In this document: positions 4,737-6,006 of the stretch, piece after piece
Layout: the number at the start of each line of letters is the position of its first letter
Position numbering within the stretch: position 1 is the stretch's first letter
NCBI GenBank assembly: GCA_947456315.1
Contig: CANGRU010000117.1
Span: forward strand, 1-6,006
Length of the DNA: 6,006 bases
Source: Beijerinckiaceae bacterium
GTDB taxonomy: Bacteria > Pseudomonadota > Alphaproteobacteria > Rhizobiales > Beijerinckiaceae
Reading direction: 5' to 3'
The notes under the pieces: model-generated
Database searches by the model: none
The model's input: the letters and a program-made list of their open reading frames with translations, nothing else
Told to the model about the DNA's origin: nothing
Position numbers and translations under genes: made by a program

Positions 4737-6006
4737 ATGAGTTTGATGTTGCTGATTATTGTCGGCGGACTGCTGTCTGTCGTCTATGGCGCCTATACGA
4801 TCAGAGAGCTGATGGCTGCTGATGCGGGCAACCAGAGAATGCAGGAGATCGCGCAGGCGATCGCTGAAGGCGCGCAAGCCTATCTGCGCCGCCAATATCT
4901 CACCATTTCCTATGTTGGTGTGGCGCTCTTGCTCGTCATCGGATTCCTGCTCGGCTGGACGGTGGCGCTCGGCTTCCTGATCGGTGCCGTGCTCTCGGGG
5001 GCTGCTGGCTTCATCGGCATGAATGTGTCGGTGCGTGCCAACGTCCGCACAGCACAGGCGGCTTCCAAGTCGCTGGCCGCTGGCCTCGACGTCGCTTTCA
5101 AAGCGGGCGCTGTGACAGGCATGCTCGTGGCGGGTCTCGCCTTGCTCGGCGTGGCTGTCTATTTCGCCGTGCTCACCGGCCCAATGGGCTACAAGCCGTC
5201 GGATCGTGTCGTCGTTGACGCGCTCGTGGCACTGGGCTTCGGCGCGTCGCTGATTTCGATCTTCGCGCGTCTGGGCGGCGGTATCTTCACCAAGGGTGCA
5301 GACGTCGGTGCCGATCTCGTCGGCAAGGTCGAAGCCGGCATTCCGGAAGATGATCCGCGCAACCCTGCCACCATCGCCGACAATGTCGGCGACAATGTCG
5401 GCGATTGCGCAGGCATGGCGGCTGACTTGTTCGAAACCTATGCGGTGACAGTTGTCGCCACCATGGTGCTCGGCTCGATCTTCTTTGCTGGCAAAGATGT
5501 CTTGCTGTCGACGATGATGTATCCGCTGGCCATTTGCGCGAGCTGCATTCTCACCTCGATCATCGGCACTTTCTTCGTGAAGCTCGGCGCCAACAACAAC
5601 ATCATGGGCGCGCTCTACAAGGGCCTGTGGGCGACCACGCTGCTGTCGATCATCGGTCTTGGTGCTGCCACCAGCCTGACGGTTGGCTGGGGCAAGTTTG
5701 GTGAAGTCGCCGGCATGGCGATCACCGGACAGAACCTGTTCATCTGCGGTCTCATCGGCCTTGTGGTGAATGGTCTCATTGTCTGGATCACCGAATATTA
5801 CACAGGCACTGGCAAGCGTCCGGTTGTGTCGATTGCGCAAGCCTCTGTCACGGGTCACGGCACCAACGTGATTCAGGGTCTGGCCATGTCGCTTGAATCG
5901 ACAGCGCTTCCCGCGCTCGTCATCGTGGGCGGCATTATCTCGACCTACCAGCTCGCAGGCCTCTACGGCACGGCGATTGCGGTCACGACCATGCTCGGTC
6001 TCGCCG
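4737..6006 (+). CDS. hppA: Membrane-bound proton/sodium-translocating pyrophosphatase HppA (3' end outside window)
   Basis: HppA hydrolyses pyrophosphate and pumps H+ (or Na+) across the cytoplasmic membrane; families are about 670-720 residues with 16 membrane helices. The frame from ATG 4737 stays open to the right edge, 423 residues, about 60 percent of the protein. The N-terminus ([20 protein letters not shown], then [20 protein letters not shown] and [11 protein letters not shown]) is typical of alphaproteobacterial HppA. The catalytic region is intact: [20 protein letters not shown] (184-203), [20 protein letters not shown] (204-223) and [13 protein letters not shown] (224-236), with the Asp and Lys residues that bind Mg-pyrophosphate. 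Hydrophobic helices lie near 1-20, 56-75, 77-97, 125-146, 161-178, 236-252, 262-282, 299-315, 335-352 and 392-412. The later residue separating K+-dependent from K+-independent enzymes is beyond the window, so the subclass and the pumped ion cannot be stated. The ribosome binding site is weak (GGGCGGA at 4726-4732). Confidence 0.97.
   Translation, partial: MSLMLLIIVGGLLSVVYGAYTIRELMAADAGNQRMQEIAQAIAEGAQAYLRRQYLTISYVGVALLLVIGFLLGWTVALGFLIGAVLSGAAGFIGMNVSVRANVRTAQAASKSLAAGLDVAFKAGAVTGMLVAGLALLGVAVYFAVLTGPMGYKPSDRVVVDALVALGFGASLISIFARLGGGIFTKGADVGADLVGKVEAGIPEDDPRNPATIADNVGDNVGDCAGMAADLFETYAVTVVATMVLGSIFFAGKDVLLSTMMYPLAICASCILTSIIGTFFVKLGANNNIMGALYKGLWATTLLSIIGLGAATSLTVGWGKFGEVAGMAITGQNLFICGLIGLVVNGLIVWITEYYTGTGKRPVVSIAQASVTGHGTNVIQGLAMSLESTALPALVIVGGIISTYQLAGLYGTAIAVTTMLGLA

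Noticed and set aside
5379..5402. Tandem 12-base repeat inside hppA.
   Set aside because: It encodes the DNVG-DNVG part of the universally conserved pyrophosphatase motif, so it reflects protein constraint and not a DNA repeat.
4734..5858. Long minus-strand frame of 374 codons opposite hppA.
   Set aside because: It lies wholly antisense to the clearly recognisable HppA frame, is filled with charged low-complexity residues (Glu, His, Arg, Asp), and resembles no protein family; it is a codon-bias shadow of the hydrophobic HppA sequence.

Overview
The window is a piece of an alphaproteobacterial chromosome, most likely from the order Hyphomicrobiales (Rhizobiales). This rests on the moderately high GC content, the nusB-thiL gene pair, an alphaproteobacterial-type membrane pyrophosphatase (HppA), and a CCCTCCCC-TTGA-GGGGAGGG palindromic repeat of a kind I recall from this class. 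No tRNA, rRNA, CRISPR array, transposase or phage gene is visible. The genus cannot be decided from the sequence alone.

Layout. (1) 1-1530, plus strand: the 3' part of nusB, a short unannotated reading frame of 59 codons with its own Shine-Dalgarno and a perfect TATAAT box upstream, then thiL (thiamine-monophosphate kinase). (2) 1531-2293: a stem-loop after thiL, then a cysteine hydrolase of the isochorismatase family. (3) 2294-2487: two inverted copies of a GC-rich palindromic repeat in the gap between convergent genes. (4) 2488-2889, minus strand: a 133-residue protein that I do not recognise. (5) 3057-3665, plus: a carboxymuconolactone decarboxylase/AhpD-fold protein, ending 3 bases from the convergent thiM (3669-4511, minus; hydroxyethylthiazole kinase). 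(6) 4512-4736: a divergent promoter region with an apparently structured 5' leader, followed by hppA, which runs off the right edge after 423 codons.

How the genes relate. ThiM salvages the thiazole half of thiamine, and ThiL makes the final phosphorylation of thiamine phosphate to thiamine diphosphate, so two steps of one cofactor pathway flank the region, although on opposite strands and in separate transcription units. The NusB and HppA ends are housekeeping (rRNA antitermination; pyrophosphate-driven ion pumping). The stretch 1600-4500 (hydrolase, unknown, CMD-like protein, thiM) changes strand at almost every gene and looks like accessory material set between thiL and hppA.

I see no convincing new multi-gene system. 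The best leads are the structured leader of hppA, the overlooked small gene between nusB and thiL, and the paired inverted repeat.
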